Assembly (NCBI GenBank): GCA_002718735.1
Contig: PBFR01000021.1
Location: 13,245-77,244 of the forward strand
DNA length: 64,000 nucleotides
Source: Halobacteriovoraceae bacterium
Lineage (GTDB): Bacteria; Bdellovibrionota; Bacteriovoracia; Bacteriovoracales; Bacteriovoracaceae
Direction of reading: 5' to 3'
This document shows, one piece after another, positions 1 to 8,229 of the stretch. Below the pieces are notes generated by a model. It was not told the DNA's origin. It ran no database searches and worked only from the letters and a program-made list of their open reading frames with translations. The translations under genes and the position numbers were made by a program. Every line of letters starts with the position of its first letter. The first letter of the stretch is position 1.

Positions 1-520
1 AATTTGCTGTCTCATCTTCCAATAAAGGTAAAATGTTTGCTATCGCATTTTCATCTTTTAATTCACAGGTCGTTTCATAACTCTTATTTTTTACTGAAAA
101 CGCTCTTTGGGAGAGGAGGAGGTTGCTAAGCCCTTCTTGTTGTTTTTGAACTTTAGCATTAAGCTTTGGGGTCGGGGATGCGACCATTAACCTTGCGTTC
201 TCTAGAGCTTTTGGATCTCCATAGTTTTCGCATATGTCCAAGTCTATATTTTTAAAATCTTTTGATAGTTTTGAGACATGCTCAGGTGAACAATACTTTC
301 TCAAAGCAACTTCGTAATTCTTTTTGAAATGGTTAAGAAACTTTTCCGAGGAGTAGTGCTTGGAATGATCGCAAGCATTTGCTTCAATATCGATTGGCCC
401 TGGTGCTTCAAGGTTTTTTGCCAGCTCAATGGCCTTTTCTTTTGCGCCTGTGTCTGAGCAGTGATTAGTTTTTAAACCGGCACATGATATTGAAAGTAAC
501 ATCAGAAAAAGGGTCTTCAT
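1..520 (-). CDS. Putative lipoprotein, 3' end beyond window edge
   Basis: The open frame starts at the ATG whose complement is at 518-520 and runs leftwards off the window with no stop, so about 173 residues are visible and the C-terminus is missing. The N-terminus (MKTLFLMLLSISCAGLK) is a short basic-hydrophobic signal ending in a cysteine, read as a non-canonical lipobox (SISC). The mature part is charged, has several cysteines and no domain I recognise. It lies 11 bases beyond the aroC stop on the same strand, so co-transcription with aroC is plausible. Secretion is fairly well supported; function is unknown. Confidence 0.6.
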   Translation of the reverse strand, partial: MKTLFLMLLSISCAGLKTNHCSDTGAKEKAIELAKNLEAPGPIDIEANACDHSKHYSSEKFLNHFKKNYEVALRKYCSPEHVSKLSKDFKNIDLDICENYGDPKALENARLMVASPTPKLNAKVQKQQEGLSNLLLSQRAFSVKNKSYETTCELKDENAIANILPLLEDETAN

Positions 521-531
521 TGGGAACCTCT

Positions 532-1515
532 TTAAATTTGATAAGCATTCTGTCTCAATTGGTGATCGGCTATTGTTAACTTGGCCATAGCTTCCACTAC
601 AGGTAAAACCCTAGGCAAAATGCATGGGTCATGTCTTCCTTCTTTGGCCTTTTGACCTACTGTTGATGGTGCCCTAAAAAACAGAGTCATAACCAGTTCT
701 TCTCCATTCGAGATACCACCCTCAATACCACCAAAGTTATCTCGTGTCTGAGTAGCGACACTGCCTGGGGTGTGAGTGAAGTCTTCGCCAATCCCAAAAG
801 TGACTCCAACACATGATCCTATGCTGGTCATTGCCTTGGCAAGGTCCGCCTTAAGTTTGTCAAAGACAGGCTCTCCAAGTCCAGCTGAAAGTCCTCTGAT
901 ATGGAGCCTGACTTTGCCACCAGCACTCTCGCCATTTTTTTTGAGATCTAGAAGGTATTTTTCAATTTCTTCTTCTTTTTCTGGCATACCAAAATGTAAT
1001 TTTTTAAACTCAGTGCTAAACGGGTCAATTTCACCTGACTCAAATTTAGCTATTTTTGAGATATACGCTTTAAACTGGACATCTTTTAAAACTAGACCTG
1101 CAAAATATCCGCCTGCAACTCTGGCAAGGGTTTCTCTACCACTTGCTCGACCCCCTCCACGATGATCTCTGTGACCAAATTTTTGAGTGAATGTTATATC
1201 CCCATGTCCAGGCCTTGCCATTTCTTTGTCATAGTCTTGGCTTCTCTGGTTGGTATTTCTGACAATCACTGCAATTGGTGTTCCTAAAGTTTTACCTTCA
1301 AAAATCCCACTTAAAACCTCTGCTTGGTCGGCCTCATCTCTGGCGGTCGTTACATTTAATCTACCTGGACGTCTTCTATCTAGAAGTTCTTGTAAATCCT
1401 CGAGTTTAAACTCGAGTCCTGCCGGCACACCGTCAACGACTACGCCCAAGGCCACACCGTGGGACTCGCCAAAAGTTGTTATTGAAAACAGTTTGCCAAA
1501 AGTATTTCCTCTCAT
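532..1515 (-). CDS. aroC: Chorismate synthase
   Basis: Catalyses the last shikimate-pathway step: 5-enolpyruvylshikimate-3-phosphate to chorismate, with reduced FMN as cofactor, in the cytoplasm. The 327-residue protein begins MRGNTFGKLFSITTFGESHG, carrying the N-terminal GESHG signature, and has the family's central block RPGHGD...GHRDHRGGGRASGRE around residues 100-125. It is slightly shorter than the roughly 350-360 residues usual for bacterial AroC, mainly at the C-terminus. The ATG at 1513-1515 has an AAAGG about 7 bases upstream. It is read in the same direction as the secreted HExxH gene upstream but separated by 115 bases, so it may have its own promoter there. aroK lies 37 kb away in this window, so the pathway is not clustered. 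Confidence 0.97.
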   Translation of the reverse strand: MRGNTFGKLFSITTFGESHGVALGVVVDGVPAGLEFKLEDLQELLDRRRPGRLNVTTARDEADQAEVLSGIFEGKTLGTPIAVIVRNTNQRSQDYDKEMARPGHGDITFTQKFGHRDHRGGGRASGRETLARVAGGYFAGLVLKDVQFKAYISKIAKFESGEIDPFSTEFKKLHFGMPEKEEEIEKYLLDLKKNGESAGGKVRLHIRGLSAGLGEPVFDKLKADLAKAMTSIGSCVGVTFGIGEDFTHTPGSVATQTRDNFGGIEGGISNGEELVMTLFFRAPSTVGQKAKEGRHDPCILPRVLPVVEAMAKLTIADHQLRQNAYQI

Positions 1516-1630
1516 GAGACGCCTTTTCTAAAAGATTTAATTTGTTCAACATGTAACTTTTCGTGAATTTTAAGCAAAAACCTTAGTGAAAAAGACCAGG
1601 TGAGGCCTAGGAAAAACTAATGTAGGGGGG

Positions 1631-2323
1631 CTATTGTGCAAACCAGCAGGAGGACCTTTTAGATGGGCTCCTAAAGGTCTCATATCTGCATTGAAGGCTC
1701 GGATAGCTGTCAGTTGTACGCGAAACAGGAGGAAGTTCTACACCCTCTCTTAATAGGCTTTGACTCATTGTTGAAGTGGAAAACGGCATCATTGATTTGA
1801 ACATATGCCACCCTGCCGCTTCAACTCTGGTAGCTAGATCATCAAATTGAACTCCTAGGTGGGAGAAGTATCTGGGTAGGCACTCAGAAGCAGCAAAAAA
1901 ATCTGCTTGTCCCTCTTTAGAGAGGTTTTGAGAGCCTTTTAGCTCTTGGAGTGGAGCTCCGCCCAGAATATGACCAATTTCATGGCAGACGAGGGCAGCG
2001 TAAGCGTCTTTTGTAAGTCCCTCTATTCTAGTGGTGCCGCCAAGAATCATTAAGGTTGTATTCCCATCTTTTAAGCTTATTCCTGCTCCAAAGTAAGGAC
2101 TTGTCCAATCCAAATCCAATAAAAATTGTGCTTCAGCTAGGTCTTTGGAGTATAAGGAGATTATTTGAGCTGGAATGGAGTAGAATTGCTCAATATTAAT
2201 ATGCGGATTTATAAAGTGGTTGGCCGGTCTACAAAAGTATTTTGCACCAGCTGGGCAATCACTAAGTGCTGCATTAGAGGATATTGCAATCAAAAATAGG
2301 GTGCCCAATAATAAGGTTTTCAC
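1631..2323 (-). CDS. Secreted M48-like zinc metallopeptidase-fold protein
   Basis: A hydrophobic signal peptide (KTLLLGTLFLIAISSNA) is followed by a mature region of about 210 residues. It contains CHEIGHILGG (an HExxH zinc motif, about residues 114-118 counted from the GTG start used here) and about 20 residues later SKEGQADFFA, which fits the third-ligand ExxAD pattern of M48-type metallopeptidases. This suggests a periplasmic or secreted zinc protease, or a protein derived from one. Neither candidate start (GTG at 2323, TTG at 2347) has a convincing Shine-Dalgarno sequence; the GTG gives the more typical signal peptide. The mature part has six or more cysteines, compatible with disulfides outside the cytoplasm. 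The substrate cannot be told from sequence. Confidence 0.65.
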   Translation of the reverse strand: MKTLLLGTLFLIAISSNAALSDCPAGAKYFCRPANHFINPHINIEQFYSIPAQIISLYSKDLAEAQFLLDLDWTSPYFGAGISLKDGNTTLMILGGTTRIEGLTKDAYAALVCHEIGHILGGAPLQELKGSQNLSKEGQADFFAASECLPRYFSHLGVQFDDLATRVEAAGWHMFKSMMPFSTSTMSQSLLREGVELPPVSRTTDSYPSLQCRYETFRSPSKRSSCWFAQ

Positions 2324-2420
2324 AAGTAATTGGTACCAGATAACCAACGTGATTGTGATCTTTTACTGTAAAAGTTATATGGAGTTGTTTTCGACTTAAC
2401 TATTTGAAGTTGCGTATAGC

Positions 2421-3461
2421 TTAAATCTCTTTCAGACAGAAGACCCTCTCACGGTCAATATCAAAGCTTATTTTTTGATTTTGTTGAACTTGTTGGTGCC
2501 CTGGGACATTCATCCAAATACTCTGTTGTTGTGAGATCTCAACTTCGCATAGTGTGGTCTCTCCAAGAAACATCGTTTGAACTATGACACCTTTAAACTG
2601 ACCCTGCTCATCTGGCCAAACCTGGGAGGATCTAATAACCAGTAAAACCTCTGAGTACTCCGGAGAGACAAAATCTTCCGGTCGATTTATGGTGACTTGG
2701 CCTCCAAACATTTCTACTTCAAGCTTCGTATCTTCTTCTCTGATTAATTTGGCGACAATTGTATTAGTGTGTCCAAGAAACTGTGCACTGAAAAGATTTT
2801 GGGGGCGATACATTATATTATAAGGGGTGTCGACTGCTTGAACTTTTCCAAAGTTCAAAATCATAACTCTATCTGAGAAAGCAAGAGCCTCATGATTTTG
2901 ATGTGTAACCCAGAGAACTGAAATACCTTGAGATTTAAATAGTGGAAACAACTCCATCATCAGTTCAAATCGTAGTCTCTCGTCCAAATTACCAAAAGGC
3001 TCGTCAAGCAACAATAGGTTTGGGTTTCTAACTAACGCTTTGCCAATAACTACTCGTTGATATTGACCACCGCTAATATTTGAAGGGTAATTATCAATTT
3101 CATTGGTGATATCTAGGAGGGATAGAGTGGATCTAACCTGATTTGCAATTTTTTCCTCATCGTTTAACTCCTGAATCTCCCTGGCCAAATTTTCAAAAAC
3201 TGTTAGATTTTCATCTAGTCTATCATTTTGGGCAACATGGCCAATTACAGTTTCCTCGGACTGAGAGATTTCACCTGTATATTCCTGAATTTCACCTGCT
3301 ATACACTTCAGTAAGGTTGACTTGCCCGAACCACTTGGACCGATAATCCCTAAACACTCTTTCTTTCCCAGCACAAAACTGGCTCCGCCAAGACCTGCTG
3401 TCGTTCTAGGGTCATAAAGGTTTACTAGATTCTTAATACTAATTAGTGGTTTCTTGCTCAT
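2421..3461 (-). CDS. ABC transporter ATPase, FbpC/PotA-like, orphan
   Basis: Cytoplasmic ATP-hydrolysing subunit of an importer. It shows Walker A GPSGSGKST (about residue 35), the signature ISGGQYQRV, Walker B LLLLDEP and the switch histidine in VLWVTHQ. A C-terminal extension of about 110 residues looks like the TOBE domain of ferric-iron, polyamine and sulfate importers. The frame is open 14 codons further up, but the ATG at 3459-3461 (MSKKPLIS) gives the conserved N-terminus and overlaps the MFS gene end by 23 bases, suggesting translational coupling. No permease or binding-protein gene is nearby, so the membrane partner must lie elsewhere or the role is atypical. The family call is strong, the substrate unknown. 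Confidence 0.85.
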   Translation of the reverse strand: MSKKPLISIKNLVNLYDPRTTAGLGGASFVLGKKECLGIIGPSGSGKSTLLKCIAGEIQEYTGEISQSEETVIGHVAQNDRLDENLTVFENLAREIQELNDEEKIANQVRSTLSLLDITNEIDNYPSNISGGQYQRVVIGKALVRNPNLLLLDEPFGNLDERLRFELMMELFPLFKSQGISVLWVTHQNHEALAFSDRVMILNFGKVQAVDTPYNIMYRPQNLFSAQFLGHTNTIVAKLIREEDTKLEVEMFGGQVTINRPEDFVSPEYSEVLLVIRSSQVWPDEQGQFKGVIVQTMFLGETTLCEVEISQQQSIWMNVPGHQQVQQNQKISFDIDRERVFCLKEI

Positions 3462-4755
3462 ATATCTGCTTCTTCTTAAGTATGCTGTTAATGATAAGAC
3501 CAAATAGAATGGCCAGTACTGTTATAAAAATTGATAGATATCCAACATCATCAAATCTTTCAAGTTTTCCATCAATGTTTTCCACAATTATCGCACCACC
3601 AATTAGGGTGGCAAGAGCGCTTCCTAGAGCTCTAATGGAATTCAATAGTCCCATAAAGGTGCCTCTGTCTTTAGAGTCGGCAATCCCTGAGACTAGAGTC
3701 ATGATAGGTATAAATCGGCCTGAAACCATTGTCATAAAGGTGGCAGATAATGCCAAGAAGAGTGCAAGTTCTAAAGGTGGAGCACTTGTATAAAGCTTTA
3801 TGGGAATCATAGAAGTTATGGCCGTGATTAAAAACACTCTGTAGGCCCCAAATCGATCTGTGAGCTTTCCAATTAACCTAGAGGTTATCACTGTGAAAAA
3901 ACCACCGACCAAGTAGATATATTTTAGCTCTGTCTCAAGAATGCCAACATTCTTTACCGCATACGGAGATAGAAACGGAATGATCATGAAGCTTGAAGTA
4001 CTTATTAGAAGTATCATCATATAAGCACGGGCATAATCCCAATTTAAAAGCAGCAACCCAAATCTTTTTAAATCATCAAGAGTGGACTTGTTTACAATGT
4101 GAGAGTCAAGTTTTGGAAAAACCAAAAAGCTGGCAATCCATATTGGAAAAGAGGTTAGGACTATGAACAAAAAGGAAATTTCCCATCCAAAGCGATTTGC
4201 CAACGCCAATCCTATAGGAACGCCAATAACACTTGCTATTGAAAACGAGCTCATAACCACTCCCATGGCAGCACCTCTTCTTTGGAACGGTATCAAGTCG
4301 GTTACCATCGCAAAGACAATTCCATTTAAAACCCCACCAAAGCAGCCGGCCACAATTCTCCCAACCAGTAGAGTTTCAAAACCTGTGGATAGAGCACAGA
4401 GAAGAGTTCCTCCCATGAAACCTACAAAGCAAAACTGTAAAAGAGTTTTTCTTGCAAAACGATCTGCAATTACCCCGTACAATACACCTGCCACTGCCGC
4501 GCTGAAGCTATAAGAAGAAACTAAAGATGCAAATTCAATAGGTGAAATACCAAACACCCTCATGAGTACAGGGCCTAGGGGCATCATAACCACAAAATCT
4601 ACAATATGCGCAAATTGAATGGCCGCCAAAAGAAAAACATACAGTTTTTCCTTGGCGGGTATGCTGGCACTAATCTTTAAGGCCTTGAAGGTCTTCCAGC
4701 TTAGAGCTATTATCCAAGGTTTCAAGGCTTGAGACAGTGGAAACTGTATAATCAA
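3439..4755 (-). CDS. Major facilitator superfamily transporter
   Basis: An integral membrane protein of about 410-438 residues with roughly twelve hydrophobic segments. It includes an MFS-type intracellular loop GVIADRFARKTLLQ after TM2 and a second one, GKLTDRFGAYRV, in the C-terminal half. It resembles DHA1-type drug/sugar efflux permeases, but the substrate cannot be read. The longest frame begins at ATG 4753-4755, which overlaps the aldehyde dehydrogenase by 86 bases. The natural N-terminus probably lies nearer KISASIPAKEKLYVF, yet no good ATG, GTG or TTG with a ribosome site is present there, so the start is uncertain. It sits between the dehydrogenase and ABC ATPase genes, overlapping both, so the three are probably one transcript. 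Confidence 0.85.
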   Translation of the reverse strand: MIIQFPLSQALKPWIIALSWKTFKALKISASIPAKEKLYVFLLAAIQFAHIVDFVVMMPLGPVLMRVFGISPIEFASLVSSYSFSAAVAGVLYGVIADRFARKTLLQFCFVGFMGGTLLCALSTGFETLLVGRIVAGCFGGVLNGIVFAMVTDLIPFQRRGAAMGVVMSSFSIASVIGVPIGLALANRFGWEISFLFIVLTSFPIWIASFLVFPKLDSHIVNKSTLDDLKRFGLLLLNWDYARAYMMILLISTSSFMIIPFLSPYAVKNVGILETELKYIYLVGGFFTVITSRLIGKLTDRFGAYRVFLITAITSMIPIKLYTSAPPLELALFLALSATFMTMVSGRFIPIMTLVSGIADSKDRGTFMGLLNSIRALGSALATLIGGAIIVENIDGKLERFDDVGYLSIFITVLAILFGLIINSILKKKQIYEQETTN

Positions 4756-6196
4756 CCATGCTTACTGCTGCTGGACGATAGTTTCCAGAGTTCTTTACCC
4801 CTCCAAATGGAAGTCTTGAACTTGCACCCACGGTAGATCTGTTGAGGTTGATAAGTCCTGACTGGATATCTCTAAGACAAAGTTCATACACACTCTTATC
4901 TTGAGTGAAGACAGAAGCGGCCAGTCCATAGTCTGAAATATTGGCTATTCTTATAGCGTCCTCAATATCTTCGTACGGAACAAAACAACAGTTTGGTCCA
5001 AATACCTCTTCTTGGGTGAAAGGATTACTCTTTAAGGCCTCTTCAATGTAGTGGATAGTAGGAACAACATAATGTCCTTTATACTTTGTCTTTGGCGCAG
5101 GAGCTTCAAGAATCTCTTTAGCTCCATTTTCCTCTGCAAGTTTGAGGTATTTGTTGTAGGCATTCACTGCAGCCTCATCTATTACTGGACCCATGAATGG
5201 TGTTTGCTCAAACTCTATTGGATGGTCAATAATAATTCTCTTAGCAGCCTCTTTAAATTTTTCAATAAGTTCATCCTTGATATCCTTGTGAACCGCAATC
5301 AGGCTGGTTGAAGTACATCTTTGACCAGAGCTTAGAAAACAACTTCTCATTAGCTCAGGCACTGCGTGGTCTATGTTTGTATCCTTGTGAAGGATTGTTA
5401 CGTTTTTACCACCGAGTTCAAGAGCAACCATCTTTGTTAGATCTGTTCCTACTGCCTCAAGGATTTTCTTGCCAACAGCAAGAGAGCCAGTAAAAAAGAT
5501 TCCTTTAATTGATGGATCTCTAATAAGCTCTTGAGTTGTTTTTACAGTTCCATTTATTAGATTTATAACGCCTTCTGGAAAGCCTGCCTCATGAAAACAA
5601 TCGACGAGCAACTGTGCTGAATACATCGTTTTTTCACTTGGCTTAAATATAATGCTGTTACCAGTGAGTAGTGCCGCCAAAATTTGCCCATTTGCCAAGT
5701 GGCATGGGAAGTTAAATGGACCAATTACCACACTCGGTCCAATAGGCTTTTTAATTATGTGTCCGTCAATATTTGGAAGAACTTGAGTGATAGTTTTATT
5801 TTTAACTCGGTCCAATGAATCGGCCAAGGTTACATTTACTTTGGCCGTAACTGCACCAGCCTCGGTTAGAGACTCCCAAAGAGGCTTTCCTGTTTCTAGT
5901 GCAATTGCCTTTGCGATCTCATCCTTTTTAGAGGCTGCGATCTCTTGAAACTTCTTCATCAGCTCAGTTCTTTCTTCGACTGATTTTTTGCGCCAAGTTT
6001 CGAAACCTTTTTGCGCTGAAGCAATCACTTTCGAGGTGTTTTCGTAATTGATATATGCATCCCAAAGCTTATGGTCGAGGTTTGCCGGGGAATATTTCGT
6101 TATTTTTTCGCATGTGTTTTCAATGTCTATTGAACTCACGCCTTCAGGGCGGTCAAAAGATCCGTTGAAGTAGTCGCCTTTTAGTGTAAATTCCAT
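4670..6196 (-). CDS. Aldehyde dehydrogenase, AstD-like
   Basis: NAD(P)-dependent aldehyde dehydrogenase of 508 residues. Visible family marks: GPFNFPCHLANGQ and FKPSEKT (nucleotide binding), FTGS, LELGGKN with the general-base glutamate, SGQRCTSTS with the catalytic cysteine, and EEVFGPN. The GPFNFPCHLANG block and overall pattern are closest to succinylglutamate-semialdehyde dehydrogenase (AstD), and astA plus a class III aminotransferase are present at 20.9-23.4 kb. An alternative is an aminoadipate-semialdehyde type enzyme, since a DUF1338 gene begins 143 bases away on the other strand. It is the first gene of a minus-strand cluster with the MFS and ABC genes. Class is certain; substrate is inference. 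Confidence 0.85.
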   Translation of the reverse strand: MEFTLKGDYFNGSFDRPEGVSSIDIENTCEKITKYSPANLDHKLWDAYINYENTSKVIASAQKGFETWRKKSVEERTELMKKFQEIAASKKDEIAKAIALETGKPLWESLTEAGAVTAKVNVTLADSLDRVKNKTITQVLPNIDGHIIKKPIGPSVVIGPFNFPCHLANGQILAALLTGNSIIFKPSEKTMYSAQLLVDCFHEAGFPEGVINLINGTVKTTQELIRDPSIKGIFFTGSLAVGKKILEAVGTDLTKMVALELGGKNVTILHKDTNIDHAVPELMRSCFLSSGQRCTSTSLIAVHKDIKDELIEKFKEAAKRIIIDHPIEFEQTPFMGPVIDEAAVNAYNKYLKLAEENGAKEILEAPAPKTKYKGHYVVPTIHYIEEALKSNPFTQEEVFGPNCCFVPYEDIEDAIRIANISDYGLAASVFTQDKSVYELCLRDIQSGLINLNRSTVGASSRLPFGGVKNSGNYRPAAVSMVDYTVSTVSSLETLDNSSKLEDLQGLKD

Positions 6197-6338
6197 AACT
6201 TATCCTTTTGAAATTGTCTGAACGCGGGCATTGTACATCCTTAGGGCTATTTTTGCTATCAATCCAATATAAAAAACGGTGCGCCAAGACAGTAAATGGC
6301 CTATAAGCTATTATGTGATCAAAAAAAACGGAGCATAT

Positions 6339-7148
6339 ATGTCTGAAGTTAAAACAATCGATGATCTATTGGAAAAAATGTGGTCTGACTACATCAAGCT
6401 TAACCCGCAAGCTCAACAAATAGTTAACATGTTTAAAGATAGAGGGGAGGAGGTTGTTAATGATCACATCGCTCTTCGAACATTTAACCACCCCAAAGTT
6501 TGCATCGATGTTGTGGCAAAACCTTTTCTTGAAGCTGGGTATAAAGAAAAAGGCGAATACACCTTTGAAGAGAAAAAGCTATATGCCAAACATTTTGAAC
6601 ACTCAAAAGAAGATATGCCCAAAATCTTTATCTCTGAATTAAAGCTTGAAGAGTTCAGTGATGAGCTAAACCAAACAGTCCAAGGACTAATCGATCAAAT
6701 TGATGAGAATTCAATAACTCGTTTTGACTTTTCAAGTTTGGGAAGACCATGGGAAGTTACGAGCGAAGTATATACCTCGCTTCAAAAGGAGAGCGATTAT
6801 GCAGCATGGGTGGCAGCAATAGGTTACAGGCCAAACCACTTTACCGTTTTTGTAAACAAGTTAAAAACTTTCGAAGGACTTGAGGAATTAAACTCCTTCC
6901 TAAAGGAAAAAGGCTTTAAGCTCAACGCTTCTGGAGGAGAGATCAAAGGTGGAAAGGATGTTCTTCTTGAACAGTCTTCAACTCTAGCAGACAGTGTTGA
7001 AGTTGAATTTATAGATAAAAAAATGACAATACCTTCGTGCTATTTCGAGTTTGCAAAGCGATATGCTGACCCGTCAGGAAAGCTATACCAAGGATTTGTT
7101 GCAAAAAGTGCAGATAAGATATTTGAATCAACGAGCAAAACTCAATAA
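6339..7148 (+). CDS. DUF1338 protein, HglS-like 2-oxoadipate dioxygenase/decarboxylase
   Basis: The 269-residue protein has the DUF1338 hallmark NDHIALRTF (H43), RPNHFTVF (H167) and CYFEFAKRY (E237). These fit the two-histidine-one-carboxylate iron site known for HglS, which converts 2-oxoadipate to 2-hydroxyglutarate in lysine breakdown. It is shorter than Pseudomonas HglS (over 400 residues) and belongs to the compact branch, so the substrate may differ. ATG 6339 is chosen over the upstream in-frame start because GGAGC precedes it. It is divergent from the aldehyde dehydrogenase and runs 9 bases ahead of the next gene. Family is well supported, activity inferred. Confidence 0.8.
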   Translation: MSEVKTIDDLLEKMWSDYIKLNPQAQQIVNMFKDRGEEVVNDHIALRTFNHPKVCIDVVAKPFLEAGYKEKGEYTFEEKKLYAKHFEHSKEDMPKIFISELKLEEFSDELNQTVQGLIDQIDENSITRFDFSSLGRPWEVTSEVYTSLQKESDYAAWVAAIGYRPNHFTVFVNKLKTFEGLEELNSFLKEKGFKLNASGGEIKGGKDVLLEQSSTLADSVEVEFIDKKMTIPSCYFEFAKRYADPSGKLYQGFVAKSADKIFESTSKTQ

Positions 7149-7157
7149 GGACCGCCT

Positions 7158-8144
7158 GTGCCAAAGCTTGCTAAGCTTGATAAGACCCTAGTCTTTGAGA
7201 TTCTCAAGCACATGAGAGGAGATCTCTCTCAAAAGGAAATTTCTCTTAAAATAGGCGAAAAACCACAAACTTATCATAAGTGGGAGGCCGGGTATAAGGA
7301 GTTGTATCTTTCCGACTTTGAGAAAATATGCTCCTTTAAATCAATAGATCTTGCCTCAATTCTTAGAAAGAGCTTTTTCATAACTAAAAAAATTCATTTC
7401 GACTCTAGAGTTCTTAAGGACGTTTTGGAGATAAGCTCAATTAAGATTGAGACCGTTGAGTCGATCCTCCATGAAATCGAAATGTCTAAGAGTACCTATT
7501 GGCGTTTGATGAACGAAGCTAAAGAAATTAAATTCATAGACTTTCTCAACTTTATTCACCTAGGCCGGGGACATCTGCCAGCCTTCCTAAGGGGGATAAA
7601 CTTCGAATACGACTTATCTAAAGGAAGAAAAGAAAGCTTTGATAGAAAGGATTTGTTTCTAAAATACCTTAATAGTGAAGAGGTTTTTCTAGATTTCACT
7701 TCGGCAATTTACTTTACTAGGGTGCAAAAGGCACATGGCCTAGAGAAAAAGATAGCGGCTCTTGCTGAAATATTGGATTGTGAAGTTCAAAAGGTAAGAT
7801 CACTCATTGATAGGCTTGTTGAAGACAAAATTATATTCATAAAAGGCGATGAGAATTTGGACTTCAACGCTTTCGAAAATCATGTGAATAGTGATAGAGA
7901 GCTCCATCAAACACTCTTTCGTAGGGTTTCGGATCGTATAAGTAAGAAATATCTCTCAGCGAATGACATTGAAACCCAAATTTCATTTCGCACCGCACCT
8001 GTTTCAAGTAAAGGTTTTGAACAGGTCCAAAAGCTTAAGAACCAGTTTACAAGGGACCTATTCCAAGTGATTTTGAATGACGCACCTGATGAAAGAGATT
8101 GTAGACTTTCAATGGTCTTGGGCCTTGATCTCACAAAGTACTGA
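7158..8144 (+). CDS. Helix-turn-helix protein, TIGR02147-like
   Basis: A GTG start at 7158 follows the DUF1338 stop by 9 bases. The N-terminal 60 residues (RGDLSQKEISLKIG...YHKWEAGYKEL) read as a Cro/CI-type helix-turn-helix. The second half (FLDFTSAIYFTRVQ, IAALAEILDCEVQKVRSLIDRLVEDKII, and a C-terminus ending in LFQVILNDAPDERDCRLSMVLGLDLTKY) resembles the TIGR02147 family, frequent in Bdellovibrio-like and Fibrobacter genomes, with a winged-helix-like segment near residues 190-230. It is therefore probably a DNA-binding regulator, perhaps of its operon neighbour, but no target is visible. The domain reading is by eye and moderate in certainty. Confidence 0.6.
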   Translation: MPKLAKLDKTLVFEILKHMRGDLSQKEISLKIGEKPQTYHKWEAGYKELYLSDFEKICSFKSIDLASILRKSFFITKKIHFDSRVLKDVLEISSIKIETVESILHEIEMSKSTYWRLMNEAKEIKFIDFLNFIHLGRGHLPAFLRGINFEYDLSKGRKESFDRKDLFLKYLNSEEVFLDFTSAIYFTRVQKAHGLEKKIAALAEILDCEVQKVRSLIDRLVEDKIIFIKGDENLDFNAFENHVNSDRELHQTLFRRVSDRISKKYLSANDIETQISFRTAPVSSKGFEQVQKLKNQFTRDLFQVILNDAPDERDCRLSMVLGLDLTKY

Positions 8145-8229
8145 AATTTGATTTTTTTTCTCCATAAACCGATAAGGTCGTTATCCGAATAAGAAGTTCC
8201 TGTTAGCCTTAATTGCGGAGAAAAAATTT

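Noticed and set aside
776..1531. Plus-strand open frames across aroC
   Set aside because: They are antisense to a clearly conserved chorismate synthase, have no ribosome sites and give low-complexity Ser/Pro-rich products.
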